DNA of 52,320 nt from Pyxidicoccus fallax (GTDB lineage Bacteria; Myxococcota; Myxococcia; Myxococcales; Myxococcaceae). The notes under the pieces were generated by a model. It was not told the DNA's origin and did no database searches. It was given only the letters and a program-made list of their open reading frames with translations. How positions within the stretch are numbered: the stretch's first letter is position 1; each line of letters opens with the position of its first letter. The translations under genes were made by a program, and so were the position numbers. This document shows, one piece after another, positions 25,524-33,753 of the stretch. Location: positions 1-52,320 of the forward strand of contig NZ_JABBJJ010000045.1 of the NCBI RefSeq assembly GCF_012933655.1, written 5' to 3'.

Positions 25524-26612
25524 ATGCCCCAGCATCCCGTGGTACCCCGAGACTTCTATGAGCTGCGGCTCTGGCAGATCTGGTCAGGCATCCTGCACAG
25601 GGACGCCACCGAGATTGGGATGAAGGATGACTTCTTCGTCCTTGGAGGCAACCGCACCCGGGCGGAGGCCGTCCTGTCCGTGATCGCGACGCGCTTCGAT
25701 GTCCCGCTCTCGATGGAGACGTTCCTGAAGGAGCCGACCATCGAGCGCATTGCGTGCCACCTGCGCGCGCGTTCGAGGAAGCTCAACGAGGAGCCCGTCG
25801 TTCCGCTCCAGCCACACGGTTCGAAGCGCCCCTTCTTCTTCCTGCCGAGCGGGGAGGGGAACGTCTTCAACTTCCACGCGCTCGCGCGCCGGATGGCGCC
25901 GGACCAGCCCGTCTACGGCCTCCAGACCCGGGGGCTCCATGGCGAGCCCCCGCCGTTCGACCGCGTCGAGGACATGGCGGCGGACCACATCCAGTCCATG
26001 CGTGCCGTGCAGCCGCGCGGCCCCTATCTCCTGGGGGGCCACTGCATCGGCGCCATGGTCGCGTTGGAGATGGCCCTGCAGCTGCAACGCCAGGGAGAGC
26101 GAGTGGCCCTGCTGGCCTCCATCGATGCGCTGGCGCCCGCTCCCTTCTATGCCGATGAGGTCGTCACCTTCGTGGATGATCCCACCGACTACTTCGTCTT
26201 CCTCTCGAAGGGCTTCAAGTACTGGTTCGGCGAGGACGTGCCGCTGGAGCGCGAGGCGCTGGTGGGGCTCGACCTGGAGCGGCAGGCCGCGCGCTTCATG
26301 GACCTCGCCAGGAAGCACGGCATCTACACCCCGGACGCGCCCGATGAACGCGCGAACCGGGTACTGGACCTCGGCCGTCGCATCTGTCGCGCGAGGTATG
26401 TGCCGGCGGACCGCTTCACGGGCACGCTGGCCTTCTTCCGCGGCCTCGACTCCCTGTTGTGCGTCACGCCCACGGGAGGCTGGGAGGAAGTCTCGACTCA
26501 GCCTCCACGCGTCCGGGACCTCCCGGGCAACCACGTCACGCTCGTCACCGAACCCTACGTGGACCGCCTGGCGCGCGAGCTCCGGGCCGTCATCGCGGAA
26601 GCGCAGGTGTGA
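25524..26612 (+). CDS. Carrier-like domain plus thioesterase, copy 1
   Basis: Protein of 362 residues. Residues 10-85 resemble an acyl/peptidyl carrier domain (WSGILHRDATEIGMKDDFFVLGG), but the serine that should carry phosphopantetheine is replaced: GGNRTRAE has Arg44. Residues 95-362 are a type I thioesterase with a Cys nucleophile (GGHCIG, C174), acid D201 in LLASIDALAP and His337 in PGNHVTLVTEP. GxCxG thioesterases are known in some NRPS systems where they form strained rings or unusual linkages. A GAGGAAG leads the ATG. It is paralogous to the next gene. Likely role: release or transfer of an acyl or aminoacyl group held by another carrier protein. Confidence 0.85.
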   Translation: MPQHPVVPRDFYELRLWQIWSGILHRDATEIGMKDDFFVLGGNRTRAEAVLSVIATRFDVPLSMETFLKEPTIERIACHLRARSRKLNEEPVVPLQPHGSKRPFFFLPSGEGNVFNFHALARRMAPDQPVYGLQTRGLHGEPPPFDRVEDMAADHIQSMRAVQPRGPYLLGGHCIGAMVALEMALQLQRQGERVALLASIDALAPAPFYADEVVTFVDDPTDYFVFLSKGFKYWFGEDVPLEREALVGLDLERQAARFMDLARKHGIYTPDAPDERANRVLDLGRRICRARYVPADRFTGTLAFFRGLDSLLCVTPTGGWEEVSTQPPRVRDLPGNHVTLVTEPYVDRLARELRAVIAEAQV

Positions 26613-26618
26613 TTTCCA

Positions 26619-27734
26619 ATGATGCATGTGAGAACGATGATGCCCCAGCGTTTCATCCCCCCACGAGACGCCTACGAGCTGCGAGTTTCGCGAATCTGGG
26701 CGGACACCCTGCGCAGAGACGCCAGCGGAATCGGGATGCAGGATGACTTCTTCGGCCTTGGTGGCGACCCCGCCAGCGCGGAGGTCCTCCTGGCCGCGAC
26801 CGCTGCGCGATTCGATGTCCCGCTCTCGATGGAGGCCTTCCTGAAGGAGCCGACCATCGAGCGCATCGCCTGTCAGCTCCGCGCGCGCTCCAGGAGGCTC
26901 AACGAGGACCCGGTCGTCCCACTCCAGCCGCATGGCTCGAAGCGCCCCTTCTTCTTCCTGCCGGGAGGAGAGGGGACCACGCTCAACTCCCATGCGCTGG
27001 CGCGCTGGATGGGGCCGGAGCAGCCCCTCTACGGCCTCCAGACCCGAGGCCTCTACGGCGACCGCAAGCCGTTCGAGCGCGTCGAGGAGATGGCGGCGGA
27101 CCACATCCAGTCCATGCGCGCCGTGCAGCCACGCGGCCCCTATCTCCTGGGAGGCCATTGCTCCGGCGGCATGGTCGCGCTGGAGATGGCCCTGCAGCTG
27201 CAACGCCAGGGAGAGCGAGTGGCCGTGCTCGCCGTGTGCGACGCCTGGTCGCCCGCGAACATCCGCCTCCGATTGCCGAACGAGACCTTCCTGGTCGACC
27301 TCGTCGAGTTCTACTCCATCGTCGGGGCTGGCTTCCGGTACTGGTTCGAGGTGGACATCGGGCTGAAGAGCGATGAGATGCACGCCCTCGATGCGCGACA
27401 GCGAATCAAGCACTTCATGGACCTCGCCCGGAAGCACGGTGCCTATCCGCCGGACGAGCCCGACGAGCGCATCGAGCGCATCCTGGCGCTCTATCGAGCC
27501 GCGAGCTATTCCGGTTATGAGCCCGCCGAGCGCTTCCAGGGGCCCATCACCTTCCTGCGCGCCATCGACAGCAAGTTCTGCGAGACGCTCACCGAGGGCT
27601 GGGAGGACGTCTCGACGCAGCCGCTGCGCCTGCGCATGGTTCCGGGCAACCATGTCTCGCTGCTGACCGAGCCGCACGTGCAGGCGCTGGCGAACGAGCT
27701 TCGCGCCGCCATCGCGGAGGCGCAGGTGTCCTGA
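26619..27734 (+). CDS. Carrier-like domain plus thioesterase, copy 2
   Basis: Protein of 371 residues, a tandem duplicate of the previous gene. The carrier motif is again broken: GGDPASAE has Pro51 at the serine position. The thioesterase triad is C181 (GGHCSGG), D208 (VLAVCDAWSP) and His345 (PGNHVSLLTEP). Homology with copy 1 starts at MPQ (base 26640), so that ATG is a good alternative start. The segment around residue 160-205 is almost identical to copy 1, while the substrate lid (residues 215-300) differs, which suggests different acyl substrates. Its stop overlaps a hairpin shared with the convergent Nudix gene. Confidence 0.85.
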   Translation: MMHVRTMMPQRFIPPRDAYELRVSRIWADTLRRDASGIGMQDDFFGLGGDPASAEVLLAATAARFDVPLSMEAFLKEPTIERIACQLRARSRRLNEDPVVPLQPHGSKRPFFFLPGGEGTTLNSHALARWMGPEQPLYGLQTRGLYGDRKPFERVEEMAADHIQSMRAVQPRGPYLLGGHCSGGMVALEMALQLQRQGERVAVLAVCDAWSPANIRLRLPNETFLVDLVEFYSIVGAGFRYWFEVDIGLKSDEMHALDARQRIKHFMDLARKHGAYPPDEPDERIERILALYRAASYSGYEPAERFQGPITFLRAIDSKFCETLTEGWEDVSTQPLRLRMVPGNHVSLLTEPHVQALANELRAAIAEAQVS

Positions 27735-27752
27735 GGGCTCAGAGCAGCCCTC
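27733..27752. terminator. Bidirectional hairpin over two stop codons
   Basis: GAGGGCT-N6-AGCCCTC is a perfect seven-pair stem. It starts inside the stop codon of the thioesterase copy 2 gene and ends inside the last codons of the convergent Nudix gene, so one hairpin could end both transcripts. No T tract follows, as is common at this GC content. Confidence 0.55.
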
Positions 27753-28287
27753 GCAACCTCAACAGCCCGAGCGCGGCGACCGTCGTGGCGTCCCGGATGC
27801 GGCCGTCGCGAACCCTCTCCTCGACCTCCGCGAGCTTGAACCTCGCGGTGACGAGGTCCTGTTCCTCGCGCTCGAGCTGGGCTTCCCCTCGAATCAGCCC
27901 GCGCGCCAGGAACACATGGTAGCTCTGGGTCGAATAACCGGGAGCGAGCAGCAGGCTCCCCGCGTGAACGAGCTCCGCGGCCTCCAGGCCCGTCTCCTCC
28001 CGGAGCTCCGCGCGCGCGACCTCGGCCGGGGCGGTGTCTGGCGCCTGCTCCCACGCGCCTTGTGGAAACTCCCAGAAGCGCGCCTGTGACGGGTACCGGA
28101 ACTGCTCGACGAGGTGCACGCAGTCACCCTCGACGGGCACGACCACGACGAAGTCGGGCTTCTCGACCACTCCGTAGATGCCCGAAGACCCATCGGCGCG
28201 GAGGACCCTGTCCTCTCGAACCCGCATCCACCGGTTCGAGTAGACCTCGCGTGAGTCGAGCGTGGTGATGTCCGGCTTCCTCGTCAT
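27739..28287 (-). CDS. Nudix hydrolase (ADP-ribose pyrophosphatase type)
   Basis: Cytosolic hydrolase of 182 residues acting on a nucleoside-diphosphate-linked substrate. The Nudix box is present as PQGAWEQAPDT then AEVARAELREETGLE near residue 90; the REUxEExGU part reads AELREETGL, with Ala for the usual Arg, and the Gly/Glu spacing is enlarged, as seen in some sugar-nucleotide members. The N-terminal strands (NRWMRVREDRVLRADGSSGIYGVVEKPDFVVVVPVEG) match ADP-ribose/NDP-sugar pyrophosphatases. An AGGAAGGA leads the ATG. It is divergent from a LysR gene by 86 bases. Confidence 0.9.
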   Translation of the reverse strand: MTRKPDITTLDSREVYSNRWMRVREDRVLRADGSSGIYGVVEKPDFVVVVPVEGDCVHLVEQFRYPSQARFWEFPQGAWEQAPDTAPAEVARAELREETGLEAAELVHAGSLLLAPGYSTQSYHVFLARGLIRGEAQLEREEQDLVTARFKLAEVEERVRDGRIRDATTVAALGLLRLRGLL

Positions 28288-28373
28288 GGCTGTCCTTCCT
28301 ACGCGCACGCAGCGCTCAGGTCCTTTCGTAGCGCCGGAGAAGAGGCCATGGAAGGATGGACAGAGGATTGCCG

Positions 28374-29291
28374 ATGTCGAAACTGCCGGACTTCGAGGGA
28401 CTGGCGATGTTCGCCAAGGTGGCCGAGGAGCGCTCGTTCGCGGCGGCCGCGCGGGCCATGGGCGTGTCCGTCGCGACCGTATCGCGTGGCGTCAGCCGGC
28501 TGGAGGAACGGCTGGGTGCACGGCTCTTCAACCGCACCTCGCGCCGGCTCGCGCTGACGGCGTTCGGGCGGACGTTGGCGGAGAGCGCCAGCCGCCTCTA
28601 TCACGACGCCGAGGCCCTGGAGCACGCAGCGCGGGAACAGTCCGCCCAGCCGCGCGGCCTCATCCGCCTCGCAGTGCCCATGTCCTTCGGGCTGCGCTGG
28701 GTGGCGCCGCTGATGCCGAAGTTCTTCCGCGCCTATCCGGAGGTGTCGGTGGACCTCCACCTCTCGGACGTGGCCGTGGACCTGGTAGGGCAGGGCTTCG
28801 ACGCGGCGCTGCGCATCCAGGTGCAGCTGGATTCGTCGCTGGTCGCGCGGCGGCTCTGTCCCGTCTCACGCTTCATCGTCGCGGCGCCGCGCTACCTGGA
28901 GCGGCATGGCCGGCCGAAGCACCCTCGCGACCTGATTGACCGGGACTGCCTGGGCTACGCCTACCGTGCGCGGAGCGACGTCTGGCGGTTCGCCAATGCC
29001 GCGGGCCAGGAGGAGACCGTCACCCCCGCCGGCCGGCTTCGCGTCACCAACGCGGATGCCCTGGTGCCCACCGTGCTCGCGGGGCTCGCCATCGCCGAGC
29101 TGCCCGAGTTCATCGCGAGCGAGTACCTCCGGGACGGAAGGATGGAGGTGCTCCTGAAGGATTGGCCGCTGCCCACCGGCGGCCTCTACTTCGTCACCCC
29201 CACCACGGGCGTGCGCCCGGCCAAGGTCGAGGCGCTCGCCGCCTTCCTCGCGGACCACCTCTCCAAGCCCACGTGGCGCTGGCCTCGCTGA
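28374..29291 (+). CDS. LysR-family transcriptional regulator
   Basis: Regulator of 305 residues: N-terminal helix-turn-helix ([32 protein letters not shown]), then [15 protein letters not shown] and the effector domain with [13 protein letters not shown]. This is the AaeR/DsdC-like group, often controlling a nearby oxidoreductase. An SDR gene begins 149 bases downstream on the same strand and the Nudix gene is divergent, so either may be a target. The ATG at 28374 follows AGAGGATTGCCG; an in-frame ATG at 28356 lacks this. Effector unknown. Confidence 0.93.
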   Translation: MSKLPDFEGLAMFAKVAEERSFAAAARAMGVSVATVSRGVSRLEERLGARLFNRTSRRLALTAFGRTLAESASRLYHDAEALEHAAREQSAQPRGLIRLAVPMSFGLRWVAPLMPKFFRAYPEVSVDLHLSDVAVDLVGQGFDAALRIQVQLDSSLVARRLCPVSRFIVAAPRYLERHGRPKHPRDLIDRDCLGYAYRARSDVWRFANAAGQEETVTPAGRLRVTNADALVPTVLAGLAIAELPEFIASEYLRDGRMEVLLKDWPLPTGGLYFVTPTTGVRPAKVEALAAFLADHLSKPTWRWPR

Positions 29292-29439
29292 CACGGCACC
29301 GTCGACCTCTGCATTCCTGCAACGATGGTTTGCGGTCCTTGCTGTTTCGGCGCCATGCGCGTCCCGGTACATGTGTCTCCACACCCCGGGCGACAGCCGA
29401 TGCGCCCCGGCGCACGGCCCGCCCCACAGGAGACGCACC

Positions 29440-30195
29440 ATGTCCCGCAAGCTCGAAGGAAAAGTCGCAGTCATCACCGGAGCCACCAGCGGTATCGGCC
29501 TCGCGTCCGCCCGGCGGTTCGTGGCCGAGGGCGCGCACGTCTACATCACGGGCCGCCGCCAGGCGGAGCTCGACGCGGCCGTCGCGGCGCTGGGTAGGAG
29601 CGCCACCGGCGTGCGCGCCGACGCATCGAGCCTGGCCGACCTGGATCGGCTGTTCGCCCGGGTGCGCGAGGAGAAGGGCCGCATCGACGTGCTCTTCGCC
29701 AACGCGGGCGGCGGCTCGATGCTGCCGCTCGGCGCCATCACCGAGGAGCAGTTCGACGACACGTTCGGCCGCAACGTGAAGGGCGTGCTCTTCACGGTCC
29801 AGAAGGCGCTGCCGCTGCTGGCCGAGGGCGCATCGGTCATCCTGACCGGCTCGACCGCGGGCACCGAGGGGACCCAGGCCTTCAGCGTCTACGCCGCGTC
29901 CAAGGCGGCGGTCCGCAGCTTCGCGCGCAATTGGATCCTGGACCTCAAGGGCCGGAACATCCGCGTCAACGTGCTGAGCCCTGGCTCCACCCGCACGCCA
30001 GGACTGGTCGAACTCGCCGGGCCCGACGCCGCGCGGCAGCAGGGACTGCTCGACATGCTCGCCTCGAGGATTCCGATGGGCCGGGTGGGGGAGGCCGATG
30101 AGATCGCCAAGGCGGCGGTCTTCCTGGCCTCCGACGATTCGAGCTTCGTCAACGGCGCCGAGCTCTTCGCCGATGGCGGTCAGGCCCAGGTGTGA
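29440..30195 (+). CDS. Short-chain dehydrogenase/reductase
   Basis: Classical NAD(P)-dependent SDR of 251 residues: TGATSGIG near residue 13, GRRQ after strand 2, NAGGGS near residue 87, catalytic Ser in [10 protein letters not shown], and YAASKAA near residue 150, ending with [14 protein letters not shown], the usual C-terminal SDR closing. The ATG follows ACAGGAGACGCACC. It lies between two LysR genes, the upstream one on the same strand and the downstream one convergent. Substrate unknown. Confidence 0.94.
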   Translation: MSRKLEGKVAVITGATSGIGLASARRFVAEGAHVYITGRRQAELDAAVAALGRSATGVRADASSLADLDRLFARVREEKGRIDVLFANAGGGSMLPLGAITEEQFDDTFGRNVKGVLFTVQKALPLLAEGASVILTGSTAGTEGTQAFSVYAASKAAVRSFARNWILDLKGRNIRVNVLSPGSTRTPGLVELAGPDAARQQGLLDMLASRIPMGRVGEADEIAKAAVFLASDDSSFVNGAELFADGGQAQV

Positions 30196-30205
30196 CGAGG
30201 CCTGT

Positions 30206-31117
30206 TCAGGCGGAGAGCACCGCGCTTCGCAGCAGGTCCACGAGGGTGGCGAGCGCCGGGGCGAGCGGGCCGTGGCGCTTGTGCACCGCGCTCCACTGCC
30301 GCCAGTAGCCCCTGCGACCGAGGCTTCGCGTGACGAGCCCTCCTTGCGCCAGATGCGGACCGAGTGACCAGCGCGCGAGGAGGCATATCCCGTGCCCGGT
30401 CCGCACCAGCTCCACCATGCCCTCGGTGAGTGGGAGCGTGCGGATGCGCAGGGCACCGGGCTTCCGGGGCAGGAGCTCGTGGCGGAAGCGCTCCTCGTCC
30501 TCCGCGGGGAGCGGGTAGAAGTAGACGGTCTGCTCGACCAGGTCCGCGCCTGTGACGAAGGGGCGCGCGGTGAGCGGGTGGCCCACGGGCAGCACGGCCA
30601 CGAGCTCGTCGCGGAAGAGGGGCGTGGAGACGAGCCCGGGAGCGCTCACGGGATAGCAGCACAGCGCCACGTCCAGCCGGTCCTCGAGAAGGGCCTCTTC
30701 CACCGAGCGCGTGGCCTCCACGTCCATCCGCAGGTCCACCTCCGGGTGCGCGGTGGACAGCCCCGTCAGCACGCGCGGAAGCCACGGGTAGCAGGTGTAG
30801 CACTGCGCGGCGATGCGCAAGGGGCGCGGCGGCGTGGGTGTCAGGGCGGCGCGCAGCTGGGCTTGTTCCCGCGCGAGCCTCGGCAGCACCTCGGCGGCCA
30901 GCGCCGCCAGCCGCTGGCCCGCGGGCGTGATGACCATCCGCTTGCGCACGCGCTCGAAGAGGGTGACTCCGAGCCGCTCCTCGAGCCCCGCCAGCTGGTG
31001 GCTCACCGCCGACTGACTCAGGTGCAGCCGGTGCGCCGCGCGCGTCACGCCTCCCTGCTCCGCGATGGCCTGGATGAGGCGGAGGTCTCTCGCCTCGAGG
31101 GTGCTCTCCTGGGACAT
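30206..31117 (-). CDS. LysR-family regulator, MetR-like
   Basis: Regulator of 303 residues. The N-terminal HTH is AEQGGVTRAAHRLHLSQSAVSHQLAGLEERLG. The effector domain has AQCYTCYPWLPRVL, which resembles the MetR motif with its Cys-Tyr-Thr-Cys-Tyr box, and the domain ends with YWRQWSAVHKRHGPLAPALATLVDLL. MetR senses homocysteine; whether this one does is unproven. It is divergent from an exported alpha/beta hydrolase. Twin TCATGA sites sit immediately before its start codon, consistent with autoregulation and control of the hydrolase. Confidence 0.9.
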   Translation of the reverse strand: MSQESTLEARDLRLIQAIAEQGGVTRAAHRLHLSQSAVSHQLAGLEERLGVTLFERVRKRMVITPAGQRLAALAAEVLPRLAREQAQLRAALTPTPPRPLRIAAQCYTCYPWLPRVLTGLSTAHPEVDLRMDVEATRSVEEALLEDRLDVALCCYPVSAPGLVSTPLFRDELVAVLPVGHPLTARPFVTGADLVEQTVYFYPLPAEDEERFRHELLPRKPGALRIRTLPLTEGMVELVRTGHGICLLARWSLGPHLAQGGLVTRSLGRRGYWRQWSAVHKRHGPLAPALATLVDLLRSAVLSA

Positions 31118-31118
31118 G

Positions 31119-31137
31119 TCATGAAGCTACGTCATGA
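31119..31137. promoter_or_regulatory. Twin TCATGA sites between MetR-like gene and hydrolase
   Basis: TCATGA, itself a palindrome, occurs at 31119-31124 and 31132-31137, 13 bases apart, inside the direct repeat GTCATGAA-N5-GTCATGAA. It abuts the MetR-like start codon and lies about 95 bases before the hydrolase start. The position suits a LysR-type autoregulatory operator. Confidence 0.45.
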
Positions 31138-31231
31138 ACTTGGATGCCATCAATGCGTTGGACGCAACAACACCTCCAGAGGCACGTTGGCCCCATCACT
31201 GGCCGCGTGCGGCCCACCCAGGAGGAAGTCC

Positions 31232-32254
31232 ATGGCCATCACATCTCGTTCGATGACGCTGCTGCTCGAGCAGGCAGTCCTCGCCCTCGCCGTGCTCACC
31301 GGTGTCGCGACAGGCGTTGCCCACGCGCAGTCTCCGGACCGCACCCAGGTCGAGCGGCTCACGTTCCCGGTCCCCGGTCCCTGCGCGGGCGGGTGCAAGG
31401 TGGTGGGGTACCTCTACCACGATGGAACCCCCTCCGGCCGACCGCTCCAGGTGCTCGTCCACGGCGGAACCTATGACCACCAGTACTGGGACCTGCTCGA
31501 ACTCAACGGTCGCGCCTACTCCTACGCGCGCTACATGGTGCGCCGGCAGTACACGGTGCTCGCCATCGATCAGCTCGGCGCCGGGGAGAGCAGCCGCCCC
31601 GACGGTGACGCGCTCACCGTGGACGTGGCGAGCGCCGCGGTGGACCAGGTGGTCCGCGCCATGCGCGGTGGCCAGAACGCGCTGGGGCTCTCCTTCGAGC
31701 GCATCGCCCTCGTGGGCCATTCGCTCGGCAGCAACGTGTCCATCCACGCCCAGGGCTCGCTGCGCACGCCCGTGGACGCGCTGGTGTCGACCGGGCTCGG
31801 ACACGTGGCGCACGAACTCCCGCTCCCCGAGGAGCTCGTGGACCGTGCCCTCGACGCGCCCTACTGGCACATGACGCCCGCGGAGCGCACCGCCTCGTTC
31901 TTCCACGCGCCCGAGGTGGACCCGGACATGGTGGCCTACGACAACGCGCGCTTCACCCATCCCATCTCGCGCGGCATCTTCCTCACCGCCATGGCCCGCA
32001 CCTTCGAGCCCGCGGCCACCAAGGTCGACGCCGTGAATGTCCCGGTCCTCGTCCAGCTCGCGGACCACGACGTCCTGTTCGGAAGCGCCTACGCTGACGG
32101 CGAGGCGGCCCTCTGGAGCGCCGCGCCGGAGGTGACGGTGCAGCGGCTCGAGAACATCGGGCATTGCTACAACAGCCACCTCACGCGCCATGAGAGCTGG
32201 CGCGGCATCGCGAGCTGGCTCGGGCGTGTGCTCGCCCGGGCGCATGAGATGTGA
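31232..32254 (+). CDS. Exported alpha/beta-fold hydrolase
   Basis: Protein of 340 residues with a signal peptide (LALAVLTGVATGVAHA|QSP). The mature protein has the oxyanion region VLVHGGTYDHQYWD, the nucleophile elbow GHSLGS near residue 168, LADHDVLFG with the catalytic Asp and NIGHCYNSH with the catalytic His. PGPCAGGCKVVG near the N-terminus provides two cysteines that may form a disulfide outside the cytosol. An AGGAGGAAG leads the ATG. It is divergent from the MetR-like gene and is its likely target. An ester or amide outside the cytosol is the probable substrate. Confidence 0.9.
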   Translation: MAITSRSMTLLLEQAVLALAVLTGVATGVAHAQSPDRTQVERLTFPVPGPCAGGCKVVGYLYHDGTPSGRPLQVLVHGGTYDHQYWDLLELNGRAYSYARYMVRRQYTVLAIDQLGAGESSRPDGDALTVDVASAAVDQVVRAMRGGQNALGLSFERIALVGHSLGSNVSIHAQGSLRTPVDALVSTGLGHVAHELPLPEELVDRALDAPYWHMTPAERTASFFHAPEVDPDMVAYDNARFTHPISRGIFLTAMARTFEPAATKVDAVNVPVLVQLADHDVLFGSAYADGEAALWSAAPEVTVQRLENIGHCYNSHLTRHESWRGIASWLGRVLARAHEM

Positions 32255-32300
32255 CATTCCGCGCATGAACGCCAGGAGGTCCTCCGGTAGACTCCTGGTC

Positions 32301-33635
32301 ATGGACAAGAGTGTCTTCGCCGAGCGGTTGGGGCGCGCCGCCGAGCGGGCCCGGGACTACGCGCGCATGCTCATCGTCGAGCCGCTGCCGGACTCCATCC
32401 GCTTCGACGTCGAGCTCAACTGCTCCCACGACGGCAAACCGCTGCACCCGGATGAGCGGGTCTACCCGGAGGACCCCGAGCGCATCCCGGCCTCCTCCCG
32501 CTCGCGGCTCACGAGAGAGGAGGTCGTCGAGCTGTTGTGGCGCGAGGGCGCGGTCCCCCGGTGGATCAACCTCAACGTGACGCGGGAGGGCGGTGAGCAC
32601 ACCCTCATCGACCTGGCCTGCTGCGGCCGCTTCACCGCCAACGAGCAGCTCCTCTATCACAAGCACCAGGGATATCCGCCCTTCCAGGCCCTCAGCCCAC
32701 CCCTGCCTTCGTCGTACGAAGATGAGAAGGGAGGGCGATTCAGCCTGTACTGGCACTCGCGGGTCAGCAGCCAGCGGGAGCTGGCCACGGTCCGGGAGCG
32801 GTCCATGCACGTGGAGATCCTGGCGCTGTCCGGCTCCGACCTGGATGACGAGGCCCTGGAGGCGTTCGCTCGCGCGCCGCTGCCGGCACTGCGCCATCTC
32901 CGGCTGGAGAAGACCCGCGTCCAGGGACCGGGGCTCCGCCCCTTCGCGGACCTGCCGCTGAGCTCTCTCTCCTGGCAAGCGGACCCCGGGCTGCCCATCG
33001 ACCTCCGGGTCCTCGAGCGGTTCTCCCGGCTGGAGGAGCTCGAAGTGGAGGTCCAGTCCTCGCCCCTCGGAGGGGGCTCCACGTTCTCCGTGCCGCGGGG
33101 CTTGAGGTCGCTCCACCTCCGCGTGCCGGCCTTCGCGGACCTCGGCGCGCTGAGCTCCCTCGATTCGCTCGAGGGGCTCGACCTGGCCGGCTCGTCGGTC
33201 AAGTCGCTGGAGGGGCTCACCCGGTTCCGGCGGCTGGACACCCTCCAGCTCCAGAGGACCGCGGTGGAGGACGAAGACCTGCGTGCGCTGGTGGGGCTCA
33301 CCCGGCTGGGGACGCTCGGATTGAACGAGACCGCCGTGAGCGACGCGGGGCTCGCGCACCTGCGGAAGCTCCCGGCCCTCCGTTACCTCGAGCTGGACAA
33401 GACGCGGGTCAGCGACCGGGGGCTGAAGCACCTGTCCCGCCTGCGCCTCAAGGCCGTGCACCTGCGCGGCACCCAGGTGACGGAGGAGGGCGTCGCGTGG
33501 CTCCGGCGCGAATGCCCCAGGTTGCGCATCTTCTCCGCGTTCGAGCAGTACACCTTCCCCGAACCCGGGACGTGGGGGCTCGAAGGCCATGTACGCCGCC
33601 TCTGGTCCTTGCTGACGCGGGGTTGTGTTGCTTGA
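32301..33635 (+). CDS. Leucine-rich-repeat protein
   Basis: Cytosolic protein of 444 residues without a signal peptide. The first 175 residues form an unassigned domain (RFDVELNCSHDGKPLHPDE, WINLNVTREGGEHTLIDLACCGRFTANEQLL). From about residue 185 to 420, leucine-rich repeats of 22-25 residues follow, such as LRHLRLEKTRVQGPGLRPF, LTRLGTLGLNETAVSDAGLAHL and LRYLELDKTRVSDRGLKHL. These are bacterial-type repeats used for protein binding. A gene for a TPR lipoprotein follows on the same strand, but 118 bases apart. The partner is unknown. Confidence 0.85.
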   Translation: MDKSVFAERLGRAAERARDYARMLIVEPLPDSIRFDVELNCSHDGKPLHPDERVYPEDPERIPASSRSRLTREEVVELLWREGAVPRWINLNVTREGGEHTLIDLACCGRFTANEQLLYHKHQGYPPFQALSPPLPSSYEDEKGGRFSLYWHSRVSSQRELATVRERSMHVEILALSGSDLDDEALEAFARAPLPALRHLRLEKTRVQGPGLRPFADLPLSSLSWQADPGLPIDLRVLERFSRLEELEVEVQSSPLGGGSTFSVPRGLRSLHLRVPAFADLGALSSLDSLEGLDLAGSSVKSLEGLTRFRRLDTLQLQRTAVEDEDLRALVGLTRLGTLGLNETAVSDAGLAHLRKLPALRYLELDKTRVSDRGLKHLSRLRLKAVHLRGTQVTEEGVAWLRRECPRLRIFSAFEQYTFPEPGTWGLEGHVRRLWSLLTRGCVA

Positions 33636-33753
33636 CCCGGTCCGCCATGCGGCGCAGATGCGGAAGGAATGAGGATTCCGTGATGCAGGACGCGGGGCTC
33701 GCGAGGTCTTCTTCGCGCGTCCCTCGCAGTCGGAATCCGAAGGAGCCCGCCCC

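Noticed and set aside
22109..27734. NRPS or PKS assembly line
   Set aside because: No adenylation, condensation, ketosynthase or acyltransferase domain was found, and the carrier domains lack the active serine, so it is not listed as such a cluster.
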